Source: Chengkuizengella sediminis
GTDB taxonomy: Bacteria; Bacillota; Bacilli; Paenibacillales; KCTC-33759
DNA: 64,000 nucleotides
Direction: 5' to 3'
Assembly: GCF_010078385.1 (NCBI RefSeq)
Contig: NZ_SIJC01000007.1
Location: 62,001 to 126,000, forward strand
This document shows positions 28,903-37,556 of the stretch, piece by piece. The stretch's first letter is position 1; the number at the start of each line of letters is the position of its first letter. The notes below the pieces were generated by a model. That model was not told the origin of the DNA. It saw only the letters and a program-made list of their open reading frames with translations, and did no database searches. The position numbers and the translations under genes are program-made.

Positions 28903-29930
28903 AAAAACTATTGAATACCTTGTTTATTACTCGACCAGATGTTTACTTATCATTAGATGGAGATAATATTGTTCTATTAAAAGAAAAGGAACGGTTAGGC
29001 AGGTTACCACTACATAACTTAGAATCAGTTGTATCTTTTGGTTACACAGGTGCAAGTCCAGCACTTATGGGTTATTGTGCAGAGAGAAATATTTCGATTG
29101 TATTTTTAACTAAGAGTGGTAGATTTCTTGCACGAGTTATTGGACAAAGTAAGGGGAATGTAGTTCTAAGAAAAAAACAATATCGATTATCAGATACAAA
29201 AGATATGTCAGCAAAAGTAGCTCGGAATTTTATTGTCGGAAAAATATACAATAATAAGTGGATCATTGAAAGAATGACTAGGGATTATCCACTGCGGGTA
29301 GATGTCGCTAAATTTAAAGAAATTTCTAGTCATTTATCATCTATCATTCTTGATGTAAGAAACTGTGAGGATTTAGAAAGATTACGAGGTTTAGAAGGGC
29401 AAGCATCGGTCAGTTATAATAAGCTCTTTAACCAAATGATATTACAGCAAAAAGAGGACTTTTTCTTTCACTTTCGGTCACGAAGACCTCCATTAGATAA
29501 TGTGAATGCGATGTTATCATTTGCATATACGTTATTGGCAATCGATATGGCATCAGCTTTAGAAGGTGTTGGATTGGATTCATATGTTGGATTTTTGCAT
29601 AGAGAACGACCAGGTAGAGTGTCCTTAGCTTTAGATGTGATGGAAGAGTTGCGAGGAGTTTATGCAGATAAATTTGTCTTGTCACTAATTAATAAAAAAG
29701 TCATAAATAACGAGGACTTTATTAAAAAAGAAAATGGAGCTGTTATCATGACTGATGAGGCTAGGAAAAAGTTTTTAACAGCTTGGCAAAATAAAAAGCA
29801 AGATAAAATAACACATCCTTATCTTGGTGAAAAGATACCTTGGGGACTAGTACCACATGCACAGGCTTTATTATTAGCTCGATATTTACGAAATGATCTA
29901 GATGAGTATCCACCTTTTTTATGGAAGTAG
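28899..29930 (+). CDS. cas1: Cas1 integrase (type I-C)
   Basis: 343 residues. Metal-dependent integrase that inserts new spacers at the leader end. N-terminal beta domain (LNTLFITRPDVYLSLDGDNI). The catalytic acidic and His positions lie in RGLEGQASVSYNKLF (Glu), VGLDSYVGFLHRERPGR (His) and SLALDVMEELR (Glu/Asp). The standard length and intact active-site residues suggest that adaptation works. Confidence 0.96.
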   Translation: MKKLLNTLFITRPDVYLSLDGDNIVLLKEKERLGRLPLHNLESVVSFGYTGASPALMGYCAERNISIVFLTKSGRFLARVIGQSKGNVVLRKKQYRLSDTKDMSAKVARNFIVGKIYNNKWIIERMTRDYPLRVDVAKFKEISSHLSSIILDVRNCEDLERLRGLEGQASVSYNKLFNQMILQQKEDFFFHFRSRRPPLDNVNAMLSFAYTLLAIDMASALEGVGLDSYVGFLHRERPGRVSLALDVMEELRGVYADKFVLSLINKKVINNEDFIKKENGAVIMTDEARKKFLTAWQNKKQDKITHPYLGEKIPWGLVPHAQALLLARYLRNDLDEYPPFLWK

Positions 29931-29939
29931 GTGTATCTA

Positions 29940-30230
29940 TTGTTAGTGTTAATTACCTATGATGTAAGCACTGTGAGTAGTGGAGGGCAAACGAGGTTAC
30001 GAAAAGTATCTAAAGCATGTCAAAATTATGGTCAACGAGTTCAAAACTCAGTATTTGAGTGTATAGTAGATACTACTCAATTTGCCTCTTTAAAATTAGA
30101 ACTTATTGATATTATAGATGAAAAACATGATAGTCTAAGGTTTTATCGATTAGGTAAAAATTATAAGACTAAAGTAGAACATATAGGCGTGAAGGATTCT
30201 ATCGATATCGAAGAACCTTTAATTTTTTAG
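29940..30230 (+). CDS. cas2: Cas2, adaptation complex subunit
   Basis: 96 residues from the TTG at 29940, giving MLVLITYDVST as in B. halodurans Cas2. A GTG at 29931, directly after the cas1 stop, is an alternative start that adds three residues. The ferredoxin-like fold holds the conserved YDV Asp. QNYGQRVQNSVFEC and YRLGKNYKTKVEHIG are type I-C hallmarks. Structural partner of Cas1. Last gene of the cas operon. Confidence 0.93.
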   Translation: MLVLITYDVSTVSSGGQTRLRKVSKACQNYGQRVQNSVFECIVDTTQFASLKLELIDIIDEKHDSLRFYRLGKNYKTKVEHIGVKDSIDIEEPLIF

Positions 30231-30278
30231 TGCGAATGTGAAGCAAACATAGAATTCTAGGGACATTCGCACTTACTT
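30229..30278 (+). terminator. Hairpin after cas2, second copy of the flanking repeat
   Basis: GTGCGAATGT (30230-30239) pairs with ACATTCGCAC (30263-30272), a 10-bp perfect stem starting in the cas2 stop codon region and followed by TTACTTTTT. It acts as terminator and separates cas2 from the array leader. Its 5' part is the 23-nt sequence also found at 21889-21911. Confidence 0.75.
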
Positions 30279-30396
30279 TTTAAAATTATATTTACAAAAT
30301 TTATCATTTTTATATTGAATTCTTTATTTTTAAAAAGAATAATGTGTTTTTGATTCAAAAATCTATTGTTATATAGTTATTTTATTAAAAATCGCA
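30279..30396 (+). promoter_or_regulatory. CRISPR leader
   Basis: 118 bp, strongly AT-rich, between the cas2 hairpin and the first repeat. It contains the array promoter in principle (AT-rich hexamers around 30340-30390) and should be the integration anchor. The perfect repeats at this side and the decayed ones at the far side agree with a leader here. Confidence 0.75.
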
Positions 30397-32214
30397 GTCG
30401 CACCTAATGTAGGTGCGTGGATTGAAATTTAAAGTTAGTTCTACTTCATTTTCATCATTAAAGTCGCACCTAATGTAGGTGCGTGGATTGAAATTCTTTG
30501 CGGTTTATTTGTTTCGAGATATGTTTATTGTCGCACCTAATGTAGGTGCGTGGATTGAAATAATTGAAATACTAGTAAATAAATACAGCCTTGTCGTCGC
30601 ACCTAATGTAGGTGCGTGGATTGAAATATTATCTCCGACATACAATGGCTTCATACATGTGTCGCACCTAATGTAGGTGCGTGGATTGAAATTTCGAATG
30701 CAGATTGTAATTGCCCGTTCCAAGTGGTCGCACCTAATGTAGGTGCGTGGATTGAAATATGACTCCACATCTTACGCTTTCTTACCTGAACAGTCGCACC
30801 TAATGTAGGTGCGTGGATTGAAATTTAATTTGGGTGTGATTATGATGGGTTTAAAGAAGTCGCACCTAATGTAGGTGCGTGGATTGAAATAAATAGGTTG
30901 GAACTCAAGCTCAGATGCATCGTTGTCGCACCTAATGTAGGTGCGTGGATTGAAATTTTGATAGCAACTCAGATACGATCGTTGAATCACGTCGCACCTA
31001 ATGTAGGTGCGTGGATTGAAATCTCAACAAAAGCGAAGCATCAACGAATGGGAAGTCGCACCTAATGTAGGTGCGTGGATTGAAATATTAAATAGTTTGA
31101 ACTACATTCCGTACACCTTCGGTCGCACCTAATGTAGGTGCGTGGATTGAAATATTGATTCATGTTCAACATCCCATGCCCTGAGCTTGTCGCACCTAAT
31201 GTAGGTGCGTGGATTGAAATTTGTAATGCTGCTAAATCTACTTGACTATCGAAGTCGCACCTAATGTAGGTGCGTGGATTGAAATTTATTGGGCAGAGGA
31301 TATTTTGTTAGAGGACACAGTCGCACCTAATGTAGGTGCGTGGATTGAAATCCATTCGTACTAGTGCTTTTGGTGTTAGTGAAAAGTCGCACCTAATGTA
31401 GGTGCGTGGATTGAAATACCTAAAGCTTCATAATCCATTTCATCATTGATGTCGCACCTAATGTAGGTGCGTGGATTGAAATAGATGAGCGAATTAAAGC
31501 CATTGTTGAGGGGGTGGTCGCACCTAATGTAGGTGCGTGGATTGAAATTCAACTGCAGCATCCACCACATCACCAGGTATTAGTCGCACCTAATGTAGGT
31601 GCGTGGATTGAAATACATGTAAGCTGTTCAATATAGTTCCTTTTCCTGGTCGCACCTAATGTAGGTGCGTGGATTGAAATCTGTTGCAGACAATTCTATG
31701 TTTTATGTTGGGCAGTCGCACCTAATGTAGGTGCGTGGATTGAAATAAAATGACACGACCTAAACCTAGTGTAGTATATATAAATAATCCCCTAATGTAG
31801 GTGCGTGGATTGAAATAAAATGACACTTGAAGAATTTACGAGGAAAGCTAGTCGCACCTAATGTAGGTGCGTGGATTGAAATCCCTTCCTGAAGTAAAAG
31901 ATAATACAAAGTTAAACGTCGCACCTAATGTAGGTGCGTGGATTGAAATTTCCCAATTAAAAAAACAAAACATGAAAGAATATTGTCGCACCTAATGTAG
32001 GTGCGTGGATTGAAATCATTATATAAATTGAGAAAAAGATGGGGAGTAAATGTCGCACCTAATGTAGGTGCGTGGATTGAAATTCACTCCATAGTGCAGC
32101 ATACACACATTTGAAAAGTCGCACCTAATGTAGGTGTGTGGATTGAAATTTACGCTTTCTTACCCGAACACAAAAAGATTTCGTCGTACCTAATGTAGGT
32201 GCGTGGATTGAAAT
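30397..32214 (+). CRISPR. Type I-C CRISPR array, 28 repeats and 27 spacers
   Basis: The 32-nt repeat starts GTCGCACCTAATGTAGGTGC and ends GTGGATTGAAAT. The 7-bp stem CGCACCT / AGGTGCG is the Cas5c substrate. Repeat starts run 30397, 30463, 30530, 30596 and so on to 32183, with spacers of 32-38 nt. Repeats 1-21 and 23-26 are identical by eye. Repeat 22 (31785-31816) has lost its 5' stem arm, repeat 27 has one change (GGTGTGT), repeat 28 one change (GTCGTACC). A truncated 29th repeat, GTCGCACCTCATG, begins at 32248 after one more 33-nt spacer-like segment. Spacers 6 and 27 overlap in sequence. Confidence 0.98.
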
Positions 32215-32257
32215 CTTGAACAACGTTGTTGAGGGAATCAAATCGAAGTCGCACCTC

Positions 32258-32985
32258 ATGAATGAATCTGAGATACCACCTATCGAAAAAATTGATGAAA
32301 TAGAAGACAAATCATTTCAAAATGTAATAAATGACTCAGAGAATATATTTAATAAAAGTAAAAACATAATAAAAACTAAGATAAACTTAGACACATCAAA
32401 TAGTGATGTGACTGTAATAGAAAATGCTATATTTTCTGAAGACGAAGCTCTATCGTAAAACCTGAAATTCATGGATTAATAGACAAACAAATTGAATATG
32501 AAATTAATAAAAAAATATCAGATTATTATAATGCAGAGATGATGGAAATCAAGTTAAGTGCTACGGAGTATTTAGAAGATATGAAGCAATATGATATACC
32601 TGTTTCCAAATCTGTACTAAATATGGACTATAAACTGATCGAAGCTGGAGATTTAGTTTCTATTGTTATTACAATTAGAACCTATATTGGTGGTGCTACT
32701 GATATGTCTAGAGTGATGTCTGTGAATATAATCAATGAACCAGTAGGTAAGCAAGTGGGTATTTCGGATATATTTGATGTAAATTCATTGAATCATCTTA
32801 TATTACAGTATATGAGTTACAACAAAAAGAACTATTCAACATTTTCAACAGGAGAACTTACTCTTCAATCTGTAAGAGAAGATCAAGCATTTTATATTGA
32901 GAATAATACACTGTATATTTTATTTAATAAATATGAGATTGCTCCCGGTGCAGGAGAGATACAAACAATAGCCATTCCTTTATAG
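32258..32985 (+). pseudogene. Broken DUF3298-domain (RsiV-like) gene at the array end
   Basis: Two reading frames together give one protein. 32258-32458 encodes an acidic N-terminal part (MNESEIPPIEKIDEIEDK to SEDEALS). From 32440 on, another frame continues KPEIHGLIDKQIEYEINKK and runs to 32985 with the DUF3298 ending LYILFNKYEIAPGAGEIQT. The join needs a frame change at 32440-32458. The 5' end merges into the truncated last CRISPR repeat, and no promoter or membrane segment is left. Intact relatives are membrane-anchored anti-sigma or cell-surface proteins. Confidence 0.7.
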
Positions 32986-33056
32986 AGATTGTACACATAG
33001 ATGCAAAAACGACTAATTAGAGGAAGTGATGACTGTTCTTCGTGTAGATATATTTT

Positions 33057-33788
33057 TTAACTTTTTTGCATATGCTTCTTTTTCTCCGTAAACCAGAAAG
33101 GCAAATACAATATAAAAAACGTAACAAGAGCTATAATCTCTAGTGGTATGATATACCAAGGCCATGGACCTAAATAATCAATTATTGAAGGATTGATCGG
33201 TTTTTTTGAGACGTACATATAATTGCTACCAATCATAATATTAAAAATAAATATGAATAAAGTATAGAGATTTAGATAGAAAAAGGCTCTCCATAAAGAT
33301 TTCCAGGTAGGTCGAAAACCTTCTACAAATACCATAAATAAATTAGCAACTACAATTCCGCCATGAGCAATAAAGAACTGAATATATCGAAAATGTGGGA
33401 AGGTATATAAACTAATATCTGGAGTAATCATGGCTTGAAGTGCACTGCCTACTCCAACAAAATAAGTGAACTCAAAAAGACGATAACTTTTGAACCAAAG
33501 TAACAAAGCTGCTAGTAAAAGAGAGATACTACTTAAATGAAGTGGAAGTGCATTTCGAAATCCCCATTCGTCAACCCACCAAAGCCAAGCATGAAGACTT
33601 ATATCTGAGACAATTAGAACTATAATTAATAAACCTCTAGATATTGTGTTAGGGATTGGTCGCTGCAAATCGCTTCTGTACCAATAAATACCCAAAATAA
33701 TTACAATAACAACGAATAAAGAAAAAAGGTGTTCAAGAGAAAAAAGGACAAATTGGCTTTCACCATCGGACTGAATAAAAGAAAGCAC
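33057..33788 (-). CDS. YwaF/TIGR02206-family integral membrane protein
   Basis: 243 residues from a GTG at 33788 with AAAGGAG 8 bp upstream. A GTG three codons earlier touches that site. About seven hydrophobic helices. Family blocks: LFSLEHLFSL at the N-terminus, LPLHLSSISLLLAALLL, FEFTYFVGVGSALQAMITPD and PWPWYIIPLEI. This TMEM164-like family has no established biochemical function. Convergent with the DUF3298 remnant. Confidence 0.82.
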   Translation of the reverse strand: MLSFIQSDGESQFVLFSLEHLFSLFVVIVIILGIYWYRSDLQRPIPNTISRGLLIIVLIVSDISLHAWLWWVDEWGFRNALPLHLSSISLLLAALLLWFKSYRLFEFTYFVGVGSALQAMITPDISLYTFPHFRYIQFFIAHGGIVVANLFMVFVEGFRPTWKSLWRAFFYLNLYTLFIFIFNIMIGSNYMYVSKKPINPSIIDYLGPWPWYIIPLEIIALVTFFILYLPFWFTEKKKHMQKS

Positions 33789-34084
33789 GATAACCACTCC
33801 TTTATTTTTAAAATATAAATATTACACTTTGTATAGAAGTTAGAAATGTATGATTTAGTTAGAGTGTGGTCAAATTTGAATGGAAATATAATTTAGATAA
33901 ATAGTATCATATAAACTTAACCATTATTGCTCCAATGTAATGAGATCATATGTAAATTAACTGAATTTAATTTTTCCACCAGATATAAATTTCACTCAAG
34001 AATTAGTAAGGTATTTATAAAGTCCTCAAACATAAGCTTTGAGGGCTTATTTTATTTACCATTAAACACAATTTTTCAAAACTA
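33789..34084. other. Intergenic, no gene, orphan terminator
   Basis: AT-rich spacer between two divergent genes. It holds the promoter side of the YwaF-like gene and a terminator on the plus strand at 34019-34053 for which no upstream plus-strand gene is intact. Confidence 0.5.
34019..34053 (+). terminator. Orphan intrinsic terminator
   Basis: AAGTCCTCAAA(G) pairs with CTTTGAGGGCTT with one G-T pair, followed by ATTTTATTT. There is no plus-strand gene between 32985 and here, so it either ends a short non-coding transcript or is a remnant. Confidence 0.75.
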
Positions 34085-34144
34085 AGTACTTTACCTGTCG
34101 TAGTAATTATGATATAGTAAAATTACTACGACAGATAAAGTACT
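34085..34144. promoter_or_regulatory. 60-bp palindrome over the padR2 promoter
   Basis: Two 24-nt arms (34085-34108 and 34121-34144) are inverted repeats with a single mismatch, 12 nt apart. The inner 14 bp of each arm, CTGTCGTAGTAATT and its complement, match perfectly. A promoter lies inside: TTTACC (34090-34095), 17 bp, then TATAGT (34113-34118) in the loop. A dimeric or tetrameric repressor, most simply the PadR protein encoded 80 bp downstream, would occlude it completely. Confidence 0.7.
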
Positions 34145-34221
34145 ACAGGTGGAGTAATTTGATTATAATTATAATTTTAAAAATCATAACAACAAAAGTA
34201 ATGAACGAAAGGAGAATATAT

Positions 34222-34551
34222 TTGATTAGCAGTGATGTTATTAGAGGATATAACGATACGATTATTCTATTTATGTTACTTGACAACGATTCTTACGGGT
34301 ATGAAATATCAAAGAACATCAAAGAATTTTCAGATGAAAAGTACATTATAAAGGAAACAACCTTATATTCTGCTTTCAATCGTCTGATGAAAAACGGCTA
34401 CATTGAATCTTTTTTTAAGGAAGAAACGCATGGTAAGAGGCGCACGTATTACAGGATTACCCAATCAGGGATAAACTACTATATGGAAAAGTGTAAAGAA
34501 TGGGAATTAACGAAGGAAGTTATTAATCGATTTATTAAGGAGGATTTTTAA
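34222..34551 (+). CDS. PadR-family transcriptional regulator (second locus)
   Basis: 109 residues from the TTG at 34222, 7 bp after AAAGGAG. The ATG at 34201 lies upstream of that site and the frame before it is very hydrophobic and unlike PadR. Winged-helix pattern: IILFMLLDNDSYGYEISKNI, then IKETTLYSAFNRLMKNGYI and GKRRTYYRITQSG. It directly precedes a HAAS gene (1-bp gap), the same partner arrangement as at 12.8 kb, but the sequences are clearly diverged. Confidence 0.92.
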   Translation: MISSDVIRGYNDTIILFMLLDNDSYGYEISKNIKEFSDEKYIIKETTLYSAFNRLMKNGYIESFFKEETHGKRRTYYRITQSGINYYMEKCKEWELTKEVINRFIKEDF

Positions 34552-34552
34552 A

Positions 34553-35347
34553 ATGGAAACAATTATGAATTATTTAGATAATATGTTTGCAACTTTACCA
34601 AAAACAGAACAAATCAAAAGCATAAAAGAAGATTTATTATCCAATATGGAAGACAAATACAATGAGCTGAAAAGTAGTGGTAAGTCAGAAAATGAAGCAA
34701 TAGGTATTGTAATTTCAGAATTCGGAAATATTGATGAATTAATGAAAGAGTTTGACATTGAGCTTGAAAGAGACGAACTTCCAATCCTTACAGAAGATGA
34801 AGTGAATAATTATTTGAAAGTAAACAAAAAATGGAGTATATTCTTTGGAACTGGCGTGTTATTATGTTTGCTAGGAGTAGCTCAATTAATTTTAATACCG
34901 CAATTAATAGCCGATGGCTTCATAACTGGTTTATCAGAAGATATTGATGATATGCTTCTCATTCCTTTATTTTTACTACTCGCAATAGCCACTGCTATGT
35001 TCACCTATGCTGGAATGGGAATGTCATTTGGTAAATATAGGTCAGTAGAAAAACGTTTTAAACTACCGGCACATTTAAGAAAGTCTATTGAAAACAAAAA
35101 TGATTCATTCCATCCAACCTATACACTTTCTGTTATTGTTGGAGTAGTGCTGAGTATCTTATCACCAATAGCTATTTTTATTGAATCAGCAATAAATGAA
35201 AATGCATCAAGTTATGGAGTAGTTTTTCTTTTGATTATCGTTTCGATCGCTACTTATATCTTCATATATTTTGGATGGATAAAAATGAGTTATGATGCAC
35301 TATTAAATATTGGAAAGAATTCAAAGCCCAACAAAGAGAACATATAA
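34553..35347 (+). CDS. HAAS/DUF1700-type membrane protein (second locus)
   Basis: 264 residues. The N-terminal HAAS domain (residues 1-70, IKSIKEDLLSNMEDKYNELK and KSENEAIGIVISEFGNIDEL) resembles permease-prefix and DUF1700 proteins. Four membrane segments follow (about 95-115, 130-155, 185-210, 220-243). RBS AAGGAGG. Probable effector or sensor partner of the adjacent PadR. Substrate and signal unknown. Confidence 0.85.
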   Translation: METIMNYLDNMFATLPKTEQIKSIKEDLLSNMEDKYNELKSSGKSENEAIGIVISEFGNIDELMKEFDIELERDELPILTEDEVNNYLKVNKKWSIFFGTGVLLCLLGVAQLILIPQLIADGFITGLSEDIDDMLLIPLFLLLAIATAMFTYAGMGMSFGKYRSVEKRFKLPAHLRKSIENKNDSFHPTYTLSVIVGVVLSILSPIAIFIESAINENASSYGVVFLLIIVSIATYIFIYFGWIKMSYDALLNIGKNSKPNKENI

Positions 35348-35449
35348 TGTGATTAGTTTTTCACAAACAACCAAAAATAGATATAAACAAACCTCTTAGA
35401 CCCTCTTACAATCAAAGGGGGTTCACTTTTCGCTAAAGGAGTAACAAAA

Positions 35450-35644
35450 ATGTCTGGAACGAAACGGGAAAACATTAAACAAGGTACAAAAGTTAAAGTA
35501 GTACAAAAACAAGACCAGCGTTCAGGTAAATTAACAGAAGGTGTAGTTTCGAAAATACTTACAAATTCATCAACTCATCCTCATGGTATTAAGGTTATGC
35601 TCACAAGTGGTATTGTGGGGAGAGTTAAGGAGATATTAGATTGA
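35450..35644 (+). CDS. ywbE: YwbE-family protein (DUF2196)
   Basis: 64 residues. The sequence KRENIKQGTKVKVVQKQDQR, GKLTEGVVSKILT and HPHGIKVMLTSGIVGRVKEI is a small beta-barrel of the YwbE family, found across Bacillota and of unknown function. ATG with AAAGGAG upstream. Single-gene unit. Confidence 0.88.
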   Translation: MSGTKRENIKQGTKVKVVQKQDQRSGKLTEGVVSKILTNSSTHPHGIKVMLTSGIVGRVKEILD

Positions 35645-35792
35645 GTATTTTAGTACAACACTATAGATGGGGAAATAAATGAAATAAAACCTGTAATTGC
35701 AAAATCAAAAGAGATAAAAATAATAAAGTAAAGTAAAGTAATCAGATTTTAAAAAATTTCATAAATTTAATGAATATATCGAAGGTGAAAAT

Positions 35793-36296
35793 ATGCTTAT
35801 TCAATGTACTAAAAAATTAGCTGATGCTATGAAAATAAAACTAGAGGATTATACTCATGATCGAGAATCTTTTTACGATTGGCATGCTAATTTGTTTATG
35901 TTCGATAGGAGAAAAGGTGTAATTCTAATGAACAACAAAACTCGATATTGCATAGTATTGTACGGTTTAAAATTAAATGATTTTAAAAAATTTGATGATA
36001 TCTTCATATCTGCTATAGAAGAAACATTTTTGGCAGAAGGGTTGCCACCTCTCAAAGTTAAACAATATTTGAAAAATTGTGCTGAAGTGAAGTATACAAA
36101 AACTCATGATAGGAGTATATTAGGACAAATTAATGATTTTCATATCCATATTTCTTGGGAAATAGAACACCACCTTCCAAGTGAAAGTATAAATTTAGTT
36201 GAACTTAATAAATGGACGGGTAAACTGATGACTGGTCCAGCAATGGGTTATAAGTATCCTATTGATTTACTTAGGAAAGAGATAGAGAATATTTAA
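35793..36296 (+). CDS. DUF6933-domain protein
   Basis: 167 residues. MLIQCTKKLADAMKI at the N-terminus, FYDWHANLFMFDRRKGVILMN and RYCIVLYGLKLNDFKKFD match the pattern of DUF6933 proteins, as does the later EVKYTKTHDRSILGQIND. The function is unknown. It stands alone between two short genes. RBS GAAGGTGA. No signal peptide or membrane segment. Confidence 0.75.
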   Translation: MLIQCTKKLADAMKIKLEDYTHDRESFYDWHANLFMFDRRKGVILMNNKTRYCIVLYGLKLNDFKKFDDIFISAIEETFLAEGLPPLKVKQYLKNCAEVKYTKTHDRSILGQINDFHIHISWEIEHHLPSESINLVELNKWTGKLMTGPAMGYKYPIDLLRKEIENI

Positions 36297-36395
36297 TAAG
36301 TGAAAACTTGATCGTTTCAGCGGCTAATATAAAATATAAGTCCCTTACAATGTAATACTGGTGTTATTATACTCAATAATAGGAGGATATAAGTT

Positions 36396-36590
36396 ATGCC
36401 ATACATAAATCTTCAAATAACAAAAGGAGCTACTCGTGATCAAAAAGCTAAAATCGTAAAAGAGTTTACGGAAACGCTAGTAAATGTACTCGGTAAAAAT
36501 CCAGAACATACGCATATTGTAATCCAAGAAATTGAGGATGAAAATTGGGGTTTTTCTGGAATTTTAACGGATGACTTTCGAAAACAGTAA
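36396..36590 (+). CDS. 4-oxalocrotonate tautomerase family protein
   Basis: 64 residues. After Met removal the catalytic Pro1 is exposed (MPYINLQITKGATRDQKAKI). The middle helix LVKEFTETLVNVLG-type and HIVIQEIEDENWG complete the small beta-alpha-beta fold. Such hexameric enzymes tautomerise 2-hydroxymuconate-type acids. The real substrate is unknown. RBS AGGAGG. Confidence 0.88.
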   Translation: MPYINLQITKGATRDQKAKIVKEFTETLVNVLGKNPEHTHIVIQEIEDENWGFSGILTDDFRKQ

Positions 36591-36662
36591 AGACCATGAG
36601 TTGAAAACGATATGATATTGTATAGTAGGAGAGACTGATTGAATTTATTATAGATGATAAAA

Positions 36663-36696
36663 AAACAAGGAGGTTGCCCTAGCCCTCCTTGTTTAA
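36663..36696. terminator. Bidirectional terminator between tautomerase and TetR genes
   Basis: 11-bp perfect stem AAACAAGGAGG / CCTCCTTGTTT, flanked by A-run and T-run, so usable from both sides of this convergent pair. Confidence 0.9.
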
Positions 36697-36729
36697 TTGT
36701 TTTGAAAGAATTAATTTATACATAATATT

Positions 36730-37344
36730 TTACAAATTATTATCAATTACCAACCCCGCAGCACTCGTAGGTCCTTTTAAAATAATTTGAGTCATCATGA
36801 AAGACATTTCCTCTGGAGAAGGATATTCTTTCTCTTTTAACCACCAATCAACCATACCAACAAAAGCGGAACTAGCAAAATGAATATATATTTTTTTTGG
36901 AATTTTAAAATCCGTATCGTCCATTCCTAGTTCAATTAAATTATCTTCAAATTTACGGACAATGACATCCTCTAGCTTATTTCTAAAATCATAGATCCCG
37001 TGTTCACCAAACATGACTTGATAAAAGGAACGATGCTTTTCAACATTTTCATAAACCTTCTGTACGGTCATTTGTATTTTTTTGATTTTTATCTGTTTTT
37101 TTTCAATATGGTTTTTAGGATCATAGATATTCATAAGTTCATTTAGAACGGAATCCATCATTTGTTCCAATAAATCATACTTGTCTTGATAATGTAAATA
37201 AAATGTTGCTCGGTTTATCATTGCTTCATCTGCAATGTTTTGGATTGTGATACTGTCAAAGCCTTTTTGCTGGATCAACTTTAAAAATGCGCCCCTAATT
37301 AATTTCCTTGTTCTTGTGATCCGAAGATCCACTTTGTTTCCCAT
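36730..37344 (-). CDS. TetR/AcrR-family regulator
   Basis: 204 residues from the ATG at 37344, 8 bp after GGAGG. A TTG five codons upstream overlaps that site. The HTH domain reads RTRKLIRGAFLKLIQQKGFD, then ITIQNIADEAMINRATFYLHYQDKYDLL. The C-terminus (FVGMVDWWLKEKEYPSPEEM) is of the TetR_C_7/DhaS-like type. It is divergent from the permease gene at 37557 and probably represses it through repeats in the shared 212-bp region. Confidence 0.92.
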   Translation of the reverse strand: MGNKVDLRITRTRKLIRGAFLKLIQQKGFDSITIQNIADEAMINRATFYLHYQDKYDLLEQMMDSVLNELMNIYDPKNHIEKKQIKIKKIQMTVQKVYENVEKHRSFYQVMFGEHGIYDFRNKLEDVIVRKFEDNLIELGMDDTDFKIPKKIYIHFASSAFVGMVDWWLKEKEYPSPEEMSFMMTQIILKGPTSAAGLVIDNNL

Positions 37345-37431
37345 TTCATAGTCCTCCAATCATTTTTTGTATATTAAACAACAATGAATGGATCTATGTC
37401 GTTTATATAACAAACCAGTTGACATTGATTA

Positions 37432-37497
37432 TTGTGTGTCTTTGTATTTCTCTAATATAATGACAGTATAATCAACAAGGTGATAATTAATCAACAA
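37432..37497 (+). promoter_or_regulatory. Promoter and operator candidate for the permease gene
   Basis: TTGTGT (37432-37437), 18-bp spacer, TATAAT (37456-37461). Downstream, a 10-nt direct repeat TAATCAACAA occurs at 37469-37478 and 37488-37497 (19-bp period). It covers the transcription start region and could bind the divergent TetR protein. Confidence 0.5.
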
Positions 37498-37556
37498 AAT
37501 GTTTAAAAAAGTAAACCTTTCTTAAAGTGGAGGGGTTTCTAAAGGAGTGAGAATGT

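Noticed and set aside
30479-31573. Open frames across the CRISPR array on both strands
   Set aside because: They are periodic translations of the 32-nt repeat (for example VAPNVGAWIEI), not genes.
30397-32247. Self-targeting CRISPR spacers
   Set aside because: I compared the spacers by eye with the rest of the window and saw no match; a genome-wide search would be needed to exclude it.
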